From Vibrio comitans (GTDB lineage: Bacteria; Pseudomonadota; Gammaproteobacteria; Enterobacterales; Vibrionaceae), in contig AP024866.1 in NCBI GenBank assembly GCA_024346835.1, positions 2,604,001-2,668,000 on the forward strand: a DNA stretch of 64,000 bases, read 5' to 3'. Under the pieces are notes generated by a model. The model searched no databases. It was not told where the DNA came from and worked only from the letters and a program-made list of their open reading frames with translations. Positions 1-9,745 of the stretch are shown here, piece after piece; position 1 is the stretch's first letter; the number at the start of each line of letters is the position of its first letter. The translations under genes were made by a program, and so were the position numbers.

Positions 1-813
1 GGCTACATCATTACCAATTACCATGTGGTCGCCAGTGCCGATCAGGTGATCGTTGCCTTACAAGATGGTCGAGTGGCTAGCGCCCAGTTGATTGGCCAAG
101 ACAGACGTACCGATATTGCCGTATTGCAAATCTCCATGTCAGATCTTCCTGTCATACCATTAAACCCGGACTACACGGCCAAGGTTGGCGATATAGTGCT
201 TGCGATAGGTAACCCATATAATCTTGGGCAAACCACCACCTTTGGCATCATCTCAGCAACTGGGCGCTCATCAATAAGCACAGATGGAAGACAAGCATTC
301 ATTCAAACCGATGCTGCCATCAATGAAGGTAACTCAGGTGGCGCTCTGGTGAACTCTCAAGGCGAACTCGTCGGAATCAACACTGCTTCCTTCCAACAAG
401 CCACTGATCTTGAAACCTACGGGATCTCATTCGCCATTCCGGAAAAACTGGCTTCGAAGATTATGAATAAAATCATTGCTGATGGCCGAGTCATCCGAGG
501 CTATATTGGCGTTGATGGTCAAGATATCAGCTCTATGACCAACCGTTTACTCGCTGGAAACTTCACAGGTGGAATTATTGTCCTTGGCGTTGAACCAGGA
601 GGTCCGGCAGATAAAGCAGGCATCAAGGCACAAGACATCATAGTGAAAATCGGAGATATGGTTGCAGACAATCGACAAAATGTGATGGATGCAGTGACGG
701 ATGCACGCCCAGGAGCCGAAGTAAAAGTCGTGGTCGTTAGAGATGGGAAGCAAAAAGAGCTAACCGTTGAAATTGGTGAGGACACCAGAAACTTCACTCC
801 GCAAAACAATTAA
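1..813 (+). CDS. degS: DegS periplasmic site-1 protease, 3' part
   Basis: The reading frame is open from base 1, so the gene starts before the window. DegS is the inner-membrane-anchored serine protease that cleaves RseA to start the sigma-E envelope stress response. The trypsin-like triad is visible: His in TNYHVV (bases 22-24), Asp in RTDIAVL (112-114) and Ser in EGNSGGAL (334-336). One PDZ domain follows (from about GYIGVDGQ to the end), which senses outer-membrane-protein C-termini. A single PDZ domain separates DegS from DegP/DegQ, which have two. The N-terminal membrane anchor is outside the window. A strong bidirectional terminator follows. Confidence 0.93.
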   Translation, partial: GYIITNYHVVASADQVIVALQDGRVASAQLIGQDRRTDIAVLQISMSDLPVIPLNPDYTAKVGDIVLAIGNPYNLGQTTTFGIISATGRSSISTDGRQAFIQTDAAINEGNSGGALVNSQGELVGINTASFQQATDLETYGISFAIPEKLASKIMNKIIADGRVIRGYIGVDGQDISSMTNRLLAGNFTGGIIVLGVEPGGPADKAGIKAQDIIVKIGDMVADNRQNVMDAVTDARPGAEVKVVVVRDGKQKELTVEIGEDTRNFTPQNN

Positions 814-821
814 TAAGTAAT

Positions 822-847
822 AAAAAAACCGCCGAGGCGGTTTTTTT
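822..847. terminator. Bidirectional terminator after degS
   Basis: A run of seven A, the stem CCGC / GCGG with a CGAG loop, and a run of seven T make an intrinsic terminator usable from both strands. It ends degS and could also stop transcription leaving parC. Confidence 0.85.
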
Positions 848-874
848 ATTATTGAAGTAAAGTCAGATCTACTT

Positions 875-1035
875 ATACCAATCACAGTAAGTAAGTGATC
901 AGAAATAGCGCAGGAAAAACACTGGATAACAAGGCAGAGTTTTTGATAAGTAGTTATTCTACATTTAAAAACTCTAACGCCGTTATCGAGTGTTTTAACA
1001 AGCTAGGATGAGCAATTATTTGCTACGATTGGTAT
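875..1035 (-). repeat. 161-bp palindromic intergenic repeat, full-length copy
   Basis: The element is bounded by ATACCAATC and its inverted copy GATTGGTAT. The interior is an imperfect palindrome: arms reading AGAGTTTTT and AAAAACTCT flank the centre, with matching GATAAC/GTTATC further out. Its last base (1035) supplies the final base of the parC stop codon TAA. Shorter copies lie at 9671 and 60103. The style (imperfect palindrome with TACC/GGTA ends at a TA-like target, between genes) resembles ERIC/IRU elements; assignment to that named family is inference. Confidence 0.75.
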
Positions 1036-3287
1036 TACTCTTTGGTTTGCACTTCTATCTCAGTAACTCGCTGCAAGCCGCGCGGTAGCATTGCACCACG
1101 GCGCCCTCTTTCTCCCCTGAAGTTTTCAAGGTCAGCAGGCTTAAGGCCAAGCTTACGTTTGCCCGCATAGAGAGTAACGGTTGCATCAGCAGGGATAGAA
1201 ATCAACTGAGTAACAAACTCTTCTCTGCTTTTCGCTTTTGCAGAAGGAATGTTGATGATTTTGTTGCCCTTACCCTTACCAAGCTGCGGCAGATCTTTTA
1301 TTGCAAAGATCAGCATACGACCTAGATTGGTTATCGCTAAGATTTCATCACTCTCAAGGTCTGATATCGCACTCGGTGACATGATCTCCGCCGCCTGCGG
1401 CAGGTTAACTAACGCCTTACCACTGCGGTTCTTCGACAATAAGTCACTACCACGGCAAACAAATCCATAACCGGCATCAGAACCCACCAGCCATAGTTGC
1501 TCGTCATCGCCCATCAGAACCTGTCGAATACTGGTTCCAGTCGAGACATTCAAGCGCCCAGTAATTGGCTCACCCTGACTTCTTGCAGAAGGCAGTGAGT
1601 GCGATTCCAATGAGTAGCTTCGTCCATCAGAACCCAAGAACACGGCTTGTTGATTACTCTTACCTCTTGCTGAGGTAAGGTACTTATCACCCGACTTATA
1701 GTTCAGTGTCGATGCATCAACCTCATGCCCTTTAGCATGACGAATCCATCCCTTCTCAGATAAGACAACAGTAATTGGCTCGCTCGGTAGCAGGTCTTTC
1801 TCAGTCAGTGCTCTTGCTTCAGCACGTTCAACAATTGGAGAGCGGCGATCATCACCAAACTTATCGGCGTCTGCTTTTAGTTCTTTCTTAAGCAACGTAT
1901 TCATGCGGCGCTCAGAGCCAAGCAACAACTCTAGCTGTTTACGCTCTTTTTCTAGCTCATCTTGCTCACCACGAATCTTAAATTCTTCTAGCTTCGCCAA
2001 TTGACGCAACTTGGTATCCAAGATGGCATCCGCTTGAATTTCAGAAATCTCAAAGCGGGACATTAGAACAGCTTTTGGTTCATCCTCGGTACGGATAATC
2101 TCAATCACCTCATCAATATTCAGATAGGCAACCAACAAACCCTCAAGGATATGCAAGCGAGCCATGATCTTATCAAGGCGATACTGCAAGCGACGACGTA
2201 CTGTTGCACGACGAAACTCAATCCACTCTTTTAGGATCTGAACAAGACCTTTTACCTGAGGGCGCTTGTCTAGGCCAATCATATTCAGGTTAACGCGGTA
2301 GTTCTTCTCTAAATCCGTTGAAGCGAACAAGTGATTCATTAGCTGATCGCAATCCACACGATTTGAACGTGGCACTATCACAATTCGTGTTGGGTTTTCA
2401 TGATCAGATTCGTCACGAAGATCGTCCACCATAGGTAGCTTCTTCGCACGCATTTGGTTGGCGATTTGCTCAAGTAGTTTAGAGCCCGAAACCTGATGTG
2501 GCAGAGCGGTGATAACCACATCACCCGCTTCTTTGTGCCATACCGCGCGCATCTTGATACTGCCACGCCCAGTACGATAGATCTTTTCAATATCCGTTTT
2601 CGGCGAGATGATCTCAGCTTCTGTTGGATAATCAGGCCCTTGCACGAACTGCATCACATCTGGCAATTCTGCTTTTGGATTGTCAATTAAGGCCATAGTG
2701 GCATCAGCCACTTCACGTACATTGTGTGGTGGTATGTCGGTCGCCATACCAACGGCAATACCGGTAATGCCATTAAGCAGAATGTGCGGCAGACGTGCTG
2801 GTAACATCTGAGGCTCTTTCATCGAGCCATCAAAGTTCGGTTGCCATTCAACCGTGCCTTGACCTAATTCTCCAAGTAGCACCTCTGCAAACTTCGAAAG
2901 CTTAGATTCGGTATAACGCATCGCAGCAAAAGATTTAGGATCATCCGGAGCACCCCAGTTACCCTGACCATCAACTAGCGGGTAGCGATAGGTAAATGGC
3001 TGCGCCATTAATACCATGGCTTCATAACACGCTGAATCACCGTGTGGATGGTACTTACCTAGTACATCACCCACCGTACGTGCTGATTTTTTATATTTAG
3101 CAGAGGCCGATAAACCGAGCTCTGACATCGCATAAATAATACGGCGCTGAACCGGCTTTAGGCCGTCGCCGATGTAAGGCAATGCACGATCCATGATCAC
3201 GTACATTGAGTAATTTAGATAGGCGTCTTCGGTGAACTTACGCAGTGGAAGCTGCTCTACGCCATCGTATGTTATCTCATTCGACAT
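1035..3287 (-). CDS. parC: DNA topoisomerase IV subunit A
   Basis: ParC is the breakage-reunion subunit of topoisomerase IV, which decatenates daughter chromosomes. The 750-residue length matches E. coli ParC (752). The active-site tyrosine is Tyr125 in [10 protein letters not shown]. The quinolone-determining segment [10 protein letters not shown] has Ser85 and Glu89, the sensitive state at the two positions usually altered in resistant vibrios. The C-terminal third is the beta-pinwheel DNA-wrapping domain. The start lies 2 nt downstream of the parE stop, so the two subunits are made from one transcript. The stop codon overlaps the end of the 875-1035 repeat. Confidence 0.97.
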   Translation of the reverse strand: MSNEITYDGVEQLPLRKFTEDAYLNYSMYVIMDRALPYIGDGLKPVQRRIIYAMSELGLSASAKYKKSARTVGDVLGKYHPHGDSACYEAMVLMAQPFTYRYPLVDGQGNWGAPDDPKSFAAMRYTESKLSKFAEVLLGELGQGTVEWQPNFDGSMKEPQMLPARLPHILLNGITGIAVGMATDIPPHNVREVADATMALIDNPKAELPDVMQFVQGPDYPTEAEIISPKTDIEKIYRTGRGSIKMRAVWHKEAGDVVITALPHQVSGSKLLEQIANQMRAKKLPMVDDLRDESDHENPTRIVIVPRSNRVDCDQLMNHLFASTDLEKNYRVNLNMIGLDKRPQVKGLVQILKEWIEFRRATVRRRLQYRLDKIMARLHILEGLLVAYLNIDEVIEIIRTEDEPKAVLMSRFEISEIQADAILDTKLRQLAKLEEFKIRGEQDELEKERKQLELLLGSERRMNTLLKKELKADADKFGDDRRSPIVERAEARALTEKDLLPSEPITVVLSEKGWIRHAKGHEVDASTLNYKSGDKYLTSARGKSNQQAVFLGSDGRSYSLESHSLPSARSQGEPITGRLNVSTGTSIRQVLMGDDEQLWLVGSDAGYGFVCRGSDLLSKNRSGKALVNLPQAAEIMSPSAISDLESDEILAITNLGRMLIFAIKDLPQLGKGKGNKIINIPSAKAKSREEFVTQLISIPADATVTLYAGKRKLGLKPADLENFRGERGRRGAMLPRGLQRVTEIEVQTKE

Positions 3288-3289
3288 TC

Positions 3290-5170
3290 TTATACCTCGG
3301 CCATATCGCCGTTACTTTGTAGCCAATGACGGCGATCATCCGCGCGTTTTTTGCCTAACAGCATGTCCATCATTTCCATTGTCTGCTCATCATCGTCTAT
3401 GGTCAGTTGTACTAGACGACGAGTATTAGGATCCATAGTCGTTTCGCGAAGCTGTAGCGGGTTCATTTCGCCCAAGCCTTTAAATCGCTGAACATTGATC
3501 TTGGCTCTCTTCTTACTTAGACGCTCAAGCACCCCTTCTTTTTCATCTTCATCAAGGGCGTAAAACACCTCTTTACCACAGTCAATCCTGAACAGTGGTG
3601 GCATAGCAACGTAGACGTGACCTGCACGCACCAGTGCACCAAAATGACGAGTAAATAGAGCGCAAAGCAGGGTTGCGATATGCAGTCCATCCGAGTCCGC
3701 ATCCGCTAAGATACAGATCTTACCGTAACGAAGACCATCAAGGTTTTCAGTATCTGGGTCGATACCCAGGGCGACAGAAATATCATGAACCTCTTGTGAG
3801 GCCAGAACCTGATCGGCACTGACTTCCCAAGTATTAAGGATCTTACCGCGCAGAGGCATAATAGCTTGAAACTCACGGTCGCGAGCCTGCTTAGCCGAGC
3901 CACCTGCAGAGTCACCCTCCACGAGGAAGAGCTCGGTACGAGCTAAATCTTGCACGGAGCAATCGGTCAATTTGCCAGGAAGTGCCGGACCAGAAGCCAC
4001 CTTCTTACGTACTACTTTTTTGCTGGCTCGCATTCGACGATGTGCATTAGCAATACATGCCTCAGCTAATTGCTCTGCAATATGTGGTGTTTCATTCAGC
4101 CAAAGACTAAATGCGTCCTTCACTACGCCAGAAACAAACGCTGCACACTGACGAGAAGAGAGACGCTCTTTGGTTTGTCCTGCAAACTGCGGGTCTTGCA
4201 TCTTAATCGACAGCACGTAAGAACAACGTTCAAAGACATCGTCACCGGTCAGCTTTACGCCACGTGGAAGTAGATTACGGAATTCACAGAACTCACGCAT
4301 CGCATCCAGCAGTCCCTGACGCAGACCATTAACATGAGTACCACCTTGAGAGGTAGGGATCAGGTTAACGTAGCTTTCTGTGATCAGCTCGCCACCCTCT
4401 GGCTGCCAGATAATCGCCCAGTCAGCGGCCTCTGTTTCAGCAGAAAACTGCCCCGTAAATGGGGTTTCTGGAAGCAGGGTATAACCTTTAACGCCTTCGG
4501 CTAGGTAATCTTTAAGGCCACTCTCGTAGTACCATTTATGATCATTGCCGTTCACTTTGTCGCTAAAAGTGATTTCAAGACCTGGACACAGAACCGCTTT
4601 GGCTCTTAGATTGTTAATCAATCGAGTGACTGAGAAATTGCCCGAATCGAAGTATTTACTGTCTGGCCAGAAGTGAACACTGGTACCACTGTTGCGTTTG
4701 CCACACGTGCCAACCACTGTCAGGTCTTGAACTTTGTCGCCATGTTCAAAAGCAATCTGATAGACCTGTCCGTCACGACGAACATTCACTTCAACGCGTT
4801 TCGAGAGTGCGTTTACAACAGAGATACCTACCCCGTGCAAACCACCTGAGAACTGATAGTTCTTGTTAGAGAACTTTCCGCCCGCATGCAGCTTACATAA
4901 AATAAGTTCAACACCTGACACGCCTTCTTCTGGGTGAATATCCACCGGCATACCACGACCATCATCAATGACTTCTAGAGATTGATCGGGATGAAGAATA
5001 ACTTGTACTTTGGACGCATGCCCTGCTAACGCTTCATCGACACTGTTATCGATAACTTCTTGCCCAAGATGGTTGGGACGCACAGTGTCGGTATACATGC
5101 CCGGGCGACGGCGGACTGGCTCTAGGCCATTTAAGACCTCTATCGCCCCAGCGTTATATTGTTCAGTCAT
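3290..5170 (-). CDS. parE: DNA topoisomerase IV subunit B
   Basis: ParE is the ATPase subunit of topoisomerase IV. It has 626 residues (E. coli 630). The GHKL ATPase site is seen in [16 protein letters not shown] and IDDGRGMPV, followed by the transducer domain. The TOPRIM metal site is [19 protein letters not shown] plus DADSDGLH. It is followed after 2 nt by parC. In E. coli the same upstream neighbours (yqiA, cpdA, yqiB, nudF) lie in this order, but here a 326-nt spacer separates yqiA from parE, which suggests parE has its own promoter. No strong Shine-Dalgarno sequence is visible in front of the ATG. Confidence 0.97.
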   Translation of the reverse strand: MTEQYNAGAIEVLNGLEPVRRRPGMYTDTVRPNHLGQEVIDNSVDEALAGHASKVQVILHPDQSLEVIDDGRGMPVDIHPEEGVSGVELILCKLHAGGKFSNKNYQFSGGLHGVGISVVNALSKRVEVNVRRDGQVYQIAFEHGDKVQDLTVVGTCGKRNSGTSVHFWPDSKYFDSGNFSVTRLINNLRAKAVLCPGLEITFSDKVNGNDHKWYYESGLKDYLAEGVKGYTLLPETPFTGQFSAETEAADWAIIWQPEGGELITESYVNLIPTSQGGTHVNGLRQGLLDAMREFCEFRNLLPRGVKLTGDDVFERCSYVLSIKMQDPQFAGQTKERLSSRQCAAFVSGVVKDAFSLWLNETPHIAEQLAEACIANAHRRMRASKKVVRKKVASGPALPGKLTDCSVQDLARTELFLVEGDSAGGSAKQARDREFQAIMPLRGKILNTWEVSADQVLASQEVHDISVALGIDPDTENLDGLRYGKICILADADSDGLHIATLLCALFTRHFGALVRAGHVYVAMPPLFRIDCGKEVFYALDEDEKEGVLERLSKKRAKINVQRFKGLGEMNPLQLRETTMDPNTRRLVQLTIDDDEQTMEMMDMLLGKKRADDRRHWLQSNGDMAEV

Positions 5171-5496
5171 AATTTGAAAATTTACTCTTGGCGTTGTTAA
5201 ACATCGCTTCTCATCAATGAGAAAAGTCGCAACCTATTTGGTTGGAGTGTTTCTGTATGTCGAAACTCAGAAACCCTGACTAGCACCACACGGATGCAAA
5301 TAGCTGTTTAGCGTTGAATGTAGATGAATTGAGTTTGGAGTGTTCGTAAGTCTTCCACAAACCGCGATACAACTTGGCTACATTACATAGTCTGGCGCTG
5401 TGGCAGTTATGTCAAGTTTGCACTGACTTCCTGATTAAAAAGCATGATGATTGTGTGCTATTCAAGCAATTCACATGCAATGAGTTTACGGATTGC
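5171..5496 (-). other. Intergenic region yqiA-parE
   Basis: About 326 nt without a convincing gene. A short inverted repeat with arms TTCTCAT (5208-5214) and ATGAGAA (5217-5223) lies in the presumed parE leader. The region probably holds the parE promoter, but I could not fix a -35/-10 pair with confidence. Confidence 0.4.
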
Positions 5497-6090
5497 CTAG
5501 AGTTGAAGAAACTCTACTATTGCGCTTGGGTAGCGCTCAAACCCAACAAAACTATGATTTCCACCCTCTTCGACGGTCTGTTTACAGCCTTGGTACTTGT
5601 CTACCGCTTGCTGATAATTCAGGACTTCATCGCCCTGCTGCTGTAGCAACCAAAAGTCTGACGTATTGGTAATCTCTGGCACATCAATAGCTCGAAGCTG
5701 CTCAACATGCTGAGGCTCTAACAGATATTTTTCTTGAGTGTATGGATTTAGCTGTGGTCCTAAGAAATCTTGTAGCAGTTCATAAGGCTTGGCGGCGGGG
5801 TTAACCAATACCGCTTTAAAACCGTATTTTTTGTTTAGCCAGGTCGATAAGTAGCCACCCATAGAGCTACCCACTAATCCCACTTGATACTCTGAGGTCA
5901 GTTCATCACATAACTGTTCAAGCATTTGAACACAAGGCTCGGGATAAACAGGTAATTGAGGTGCGACAAAGCGAATATCCGGTCGATATTCCGCGCAGAA
6001 CTCAGCCATAACCTGCGCCTTAAGCGATTGCGGTGAGCTATTAAAACCGTGCAAATAAAGAAGTAAGGCAGGCTTGGATTGAGTTGGCAT
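5497..6090 (-). CDS. yqiA: YqiA family esterase
   Basis: Small alpha/beta-hydrolase (197 residues) of the YqiA family, cytoplasmic, with esterase activity known for the E. coli member. Visible signs are the oxyanion region LLYLHGFNSSP near the N-terminus, the nucleophile elbow GSSMGG (about residue 75), an acid in the QQGDEVL segment and the catalytic His in GGNHSFVGF near the C-terminus. Its ATG directly abuts the cpdA stop, indicating translational coupling. Physiological substrate is unknown. Confidence 0.9.
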   Translation of the reverse strand: MPTQSKPALLLYLHGFNSSPQSLKAQVMAEFCAEYRPDIRFVAPQLPVYPEPCVQMLEQLCDELTSEYQVGLVGSSMGGYLSTWLNKKYGFKAVLVNPAAKPYELLQDFLGPQLNPYTQEKYLLEPQHVEQLRAIDVPEITNTSDFWLLQQQGDEVLNYQQAVDKYQGCKQTVEEGGNHSFVGFERYPSAIVEFLQL

Positions 6091-6909
6091 CTAGTAGCCT
6101 TCAGCCTCAAAGTCAGGGATAAAACAGCCCTCTTCAAGACGATAAACTTGCGAATCTAATTGACCATCTTTATGCAATTGCAGATGGCGCCAACCCGGAG
6201 ACAAGGTATCTAAAGCAAATTCGTCATTATTTGCTTTAAATTGAATACAGGTTGAAGGGGTTGCTAGAACTCGTACACCGTTGTGCTTTTTCTCAAAGTC
6301 TTGATGCACATGCCCACCCAATACCGCACGAACATTTTGGTGACGCCCTAACACTTCCCAGAATTGATGAGCGCGTTGCAATTTATGCTGATCTAGCCAA
6401 GCGCTGCCAATAGGCAATGCGTTATGGTGCAATAATACTAAGGTATGTCGCTGGGGAAATTCAGTCAGTTTATTATCGAGTAGCTCTAGCTGCTCCGCTT
6501 CTAGATAGCCGTGCGGCAGACCTTCAACTTGGCTGTCTAGCATGATTATTTGCCAATATTCTCCAGCCAGTACATGCCCTACTTCTTGAATTTGAGGTGA
6601 AGGTAATACACTGACCATATTCGATTTTTGGTCATGGTTGCCAGGTAACCAATAGCACTGCTTTTCAAGGGGTTTAATACCATCCGCAAAGCGAGAATAG
6701 GAAGCCGCAGAGTGATCTTGAGAAATATCCCCCGTCGCGACAATTGCGTCAAACTCAACGTTTCGTTCAACGATATCGTTTACCGTTGCTACGAAGCTCT
6801 GGCCTGTATTAACACTTAGCAGACACCCTTCGTCATCAGCGAATAAGTGTGTATCTGTAATCTGTACTAATTGGACGGTCTCTTCCGTCGCAACTATCTG
6901 TGGTTCCAC
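6091..6909 (-). CDS. cpdA: 3',5'-cyclic AMP phosphodiesterase
   Basis: CpdA hydrolyses cAMP to AMP and so lowers CRP signalling. The class III metallophosphoesterase motifs are in order: QITDTHLF, VATGDISQD, LPGNHDQ, LLHHNALP and LGGHVHQDF. I chose the GTG at 6909 because GGAAAG lies 7 nt upstream; the frame also extends to a TTG at 6924, which lacks a good ribosome site. The gene sits between yqiB and yqiA, as in E. coli. Confidence 0.93.
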   Translation of the reverse strand: MEPQIVATEETVQLVQITDTHLFADDEGCLLSVNTGQSFVATVNDIVERNVEFDAIVATGDISQDHSAASYSRFADGIKPLEKQCYWLPGNHDQKSNMVSVLPSPQIQEVGHVLAGEYWQIIMLDSQVEGLPHGYLEAEQLELLDNKLTEFPQRHTLVLLHHNALPIGSAWLDQHKLQRAHQFWEVLGRHQNVRAVLGGHVHQDFEKKHNGVRVLATPSTCIQFKANNDEFALDTLSPGWRHLQLHKDGQLDSQVYRLEEGCFIPDFEAEGY

Positions 6910-6942
6910 AATCTGTCTTTCCAATATTATTTTTGCCTGAGC

Positions 6943-7383
6943 TCACAGTAAGGGCTCTCTACTGATACCCATTTTTAGGCAGAATGTCAGCCAGTCTCCA
7001 AGGAATTGATTGAGCTGGTGCTTTTCATCCTTCTGCATCATTCTTTTGTTGGGATAATCGTATCTTGCATGAATTACCCTCATTTTTTCACTTGCACATA
7101 CTTCTGCAACCCTTGCATCGTGATATAAGCGCACAGTCATGTGCGGAAGTGGAAAAGTGGGAGCTTCATCACACTGAAACACATCAACTAAGGTCGTGTA
7201 GCGAGTTATCTCAAGGACATTTATCTGATAAACCTGAGATTGAACTTGATAAGTTCTCTTGTCTCCGACTTCGGGTTGGCGAGGAAGCAGTGCATTTAAT
7301 TTGGCATAATTGGTCTCGTACAGGCGCATGAGCCCTGCAAAATCAACATGATAATTTGAACCCACTAGCCTTGAACTGCCCAT
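6943..7383 (-). CDS. yqiB: DUF1249 protein YqiB
   Basis: A conserved cytoplasmic protein of unknown function (DUF1249, YqiB), always found near nudF and cpdA in this group. Recognised from the segments TRYTTLVD, MTVRLYHDARVAEVC and RYDYPNKRMMQKDEKHQLN. The start at 7383 (146 residues) is preferred: it has TTGAGGG 5 nt upstream and overlaps the nudF end by 19 nt. The longer version from 7419 has no ribosome site. The overlap indicates coupling to nudF. Confidence 0.88.
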   Translation of the reverse strand: MGSSRLVGSNYHVDFAGLMRLYETNYAKLNALLPRQPEVGDKRTYQVQSQVYQINVLEITRYTTLVDVFQCDEAPTFPLPHMTVRLYHDARVAEVCASEKMRVIHARYDYPNKRMMQKDEKHQLNQFLGDWLTFCLKMGISREPLL

Positions 7384-8000
7384 TGTGCCCTCAATTGTTG
7401 GTGATTCAGCATCAGCCATTGAATGGTAATAATTGATGCGGCGTTCTCGATTGTACCATTTTTAACCATCTCATAAGCTTCTTCTCTGGTCAAAATATGA
7501 ACCCGAATATCTTCGCCTTCAGATTCCAAACCGAACACACCTGCCGATGTAGGCGCTGTAATCAGCCCAACAAACAGCTCTAATCGCTCTGAACATCCAC
7601 CAGCAGAGGGATAATAACCGCTAATATGTTCTATATGAGTCACGTCGAGACCCGCCTCTTCCACCGCTTCTCGTTTTGCTACATCTATAGGATTTTCACC
7701 TTCTTTATCCAGCATCCCAGCAACGATTTCCAACTGCCAAGGTCTTTCCTCGCCCAAAGCGCCAACTCGTATCTGCTCTACCATTACCACCTGATCGCTC
7801 ACTGGATCGTAGGGCAACATGGCAACGGCATGCCCACGTTCAAATAGCTCACGCTCTATCTCTTCGCTCCATCCTCCCGCAAACAATCGATGACGAAACT
7901 TCACTTTAACTAAACTGAAAAAGCCTTTAAACAAGGTGTCAGTCGCAAGGATTTCGACGTCATCATTATGAAAAGTAGGATAAGAGCTAACATTTGACAT
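7365..8000 (-). CDS. nudF: ADP-ribose pyrophosphatase
   Basis: NudF cleaves ADP-ribose to AMP and ribose-5-phosphate. The Nudix box reads from GMLDKEGE to KREAVEEAGL; it has one residue more than the textbook spacing between the Gly and the first Glu. The start at 8000 (MSNVSSYPTF, 211 residues; E. coli 209) has AGAGAA about 7 nt upstream. An upstream in-frame start at 8039 would add 13 residues with no support. First gene of the nudF-yqiB-cpdA-yqiA run, divergent from tolC. Confidence 0.92.
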   Translation of the reverse strand: MSNVSSYPTFHNDDVEILATDTLFKGFFSLVKVKFRHRLFAGGWSEEIERELFERGHAVAMLPYDPVSDQVVMVEQIRVGALGEERPWQLEIVAGMLDKEGENPIDVAKREAVEEAGLDVTHIEHISGYYPSAGGCSERLELFVGLITAPTSAGVFGLESEGEDIRVHILTREEAYEMVKNGTIENAASIITIQWLMLNHQQLRAQWAVQG

Positions 8001-8187
8001 AAAGGTTCTCTGCAGTAAGTGAATGAACAAACCTACCAAGTGTAGACAGCGTTGACCATCAAATTACTCCCACGTCTTCAGAAAGATTACCGCAGGCTTC
8101 TATAAGATGATGAAAGTTTTGAGCTAAGACAGGTAACAATAGGGTTTTTATTCGTTTTTGTAGTACTCTATACAAGACTGTGTAAAA

Positions 8188-8217
8188 TCGACTCACATAG
8201 AAGCACAGAACTATAAT
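8188..8217 (+). promoter_or_regulatory. Probable tolC promoter
   Basis: A perfect -10 TATAAT at 8212-8217 has TCGACT (8188-8193) 18 nt upstream as a weak -35. It lies 44 nt before the tolC ATG. The start point was not tested. Confidence 0.45.
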
Positions 8218-8261
8218 CTAGTTATTAAACACGAATTTAAGTAGCAGGAAGAGTTACGACA

Positions 8262-9590
8262 ATGAAGAAAGCGCTGTCCATTTTAGTATCAGTTTCACTA
8301 GGTGGGTTATCTCTACCCACTATGGCGGAGAATCTAGCTGACGTTTACAATCAAGCCAAGAATAGCGATCCAACGCTTTTACGCTCTGCTGCTCAACGTG
8401 ATGCAGCTTTTGAGTCCGTCACCTCATCGCGCAGTACCTTGCTACCTCAAATTAGCCTCACAGCAGGTTATAACTATGGCGAAGGCTATGATACTGGTAG
8501 TGGTGCTCCAAAAACTGATGCCTTCACTGCAGGTATCGGTCTTAGCCAAGAGCTTTATCAACGCTCTAGCTGGGTAACCCTTGAAACTGCAGAGAAGAAT
8601 GCTCGTCAGGCTGACTCGGCGTACGCTGCACAGCAACAAGACCTTATTCTTCGAGTAGCTACGGCTTATTTTGAAGTACTGCGTGCTCAAGACAGTCTAG
8701 AGTTCGTTCAAGCGGAAAAAAGTGCCGTTGAGCGCCAACTTGATCAAGAAAAGCAACGTTTTGAAGTAGGCTTATCTGCTATCACCAACGTTCATGAAGC
8801 ACAAGCAGAATACGATAGCGTTTTGGCGGAAGAAGTTATTGCTCGAAATGACTTAGTAAATAGCTATGAAACACTTCGCGAAATTACAGGTGCCGGTCAT
8901 CAGAATTTAGATATTCTCGATATTGAACGCTTCTCTGCTTCTAAATCAGACAAATCCACCGATGCACTTGTGGATCAAGCTCAAGTTCAAAACCTGAGTC
9001 TGCTTGCAGCACGTATCAATCAAGATATTGCTCGCGATAACATTCGCCTAGCAAGTTCTGGCCACTTACCATCATTAACCTTCGATGCGAGTGCTGGCTA
9101 TGGCAACGGTGAAATTAGCGGAACTGATGTTGACGATACTAACTACAACCTAGGTATTAACCTTTCTGTACCTCTTTATACTGGTGGTAGCGTTACGTCT
9201 CAGGTTAAACAAGCTGAGTACAACTATGTAGCAGTAAGTGAAGACCTAGAAGCGTCTTATCGTTCAGTGGTGAAAACCGTTCGTGCATCAAACAACAACA
9301 TTGATGCAACCATTGGCTCTATTCGCGCGTTCGAGCAGTCTTTGATCTCTGCAGAATCAGCACTAGCCGCGGTAGAAACTGGCTATGAAGTAGGTTCGCG
9401 TACTATCGTAGACGTATTAGACTTTACCCGTCGTGTGTTTGAAGCAAAACGAAACTTGTCTGATGCTCGTTACAACTACATCATCAGTGTGCTTCAGTTA
9501 AAGCAAGCAGTAGGTACTCTTAACGAACAAGATATTCTTGAGATCAACAACGGCTTGAAGGCTCCAACATCGGATCCACTTGCATCATAG
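8262..9590 (+). CDS. tolC: Outer membrane efflux channel TolC
   Basis: TolC forms the trimeric outer-membrane/periplasmic exit duct for multidrug pumps and type I secretion. A signal peptide is visible (MKKALSILVSVSLGGLSLP, cut after TMA). The mature part has the two tandem outer-membrane-factor repeats, each a beta strand pair and long helices, with the typical GVAxA/RVATAYFEVLRA-type helical heptads and the second strand pair near LGINLSVPLYTGG. At 442 residues it is shorter than E. coli TolC (493) but normal for vibrios. Divergent from nudF as in E. coli; a terminator follows. Confidence 0.95.
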   Translation: MKKALSILVSVSLGGLSLPTMAENLADVYNQAKNSDPTLLRSAAQRDAAFESVTSSRSTLLPQISLTAGYNYGEGYDTGSGAPKTDAFTAGIGLSQELYQRSSWVTLETAEKNARQADSAYAAQQQDLILRVATAYFEVLRAQDSLEFVQAEKSAVERQLDQEKQRFEVGLSAITNVHEAQAEYDSVLAEEVIARNDLVNSYETLREITGAGHQNLDILDIERFSASKSDKSTDALVDQAQVQNLSLLAARINQDIARDNIRLASSGHLPSLTFDASAGYGNGEISGTDVDDTNYNLGINLSVPLYTGGSVTSQVKQAEYNYVAVSEDLEASYRSVVKTVRASNNNIDATIGSIRAFEQSLISAESALAAVETGYEVGSRTIVDVLDFTRRVFEAKRNLSDARYNYIISVLQLKQAVGTLNEQDILEINNGLKAPTSDPLAS

Positions 9591-9616
9591 TTGAGCATGT
9601 TTGATTAACACGTATT

Positions 9617-9653
9617 AAAAAGGGCTGGTCAATGACCGGCCCTTTTGTTTTAT
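9617..9653 (+). terminator. tolC terminator
   Basis: Stem AAAAGGGC / GCCCTTTT with inner pairing GGTCA / TGACC, followed by T-rich sequence. Confidence 0.85.
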
Positions 9654-9670
9654 TGCGAGGAGTAAGTATC

Positions 9671-9745
9671 ATACCCATCGTAGTAAAAAACTGTTCATCC
9701 TAGCTTGTTAAAACGCTATTGCTGAACACTTACTGTGATTGGTGT
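9671..9745 (+). repeat. 75-bp internally deleted copy of the palindromic repeat
   Basis: The first 43 nt (ATACCCATCGTAG to the TAGCTTGTTAAAAC block) and the last 32 nt (GCTATT to CTTACTGTGATTGGTGT) match the two ends of the 161-bp element at 875-1035 read on the other strand. The central part, roughly 85 nt, is missing. The last base (9745) is again the final base of a stop codon, here of hldE. Confidence 0.75.

Noticed and set aside
3020..3060. Possible quinolone-resistance change in parC
   Set aside because: Ser85 and Glu89 are the ordinary sensitive residues, so no resistance mutation is present.
5374..5646. Plus-strand 90-codon frame in the parE-yqiA gap
   Set aside because: Half of it overlaps yqiA on the other strand, it has no ribosome site, and its composition is not protein-like.
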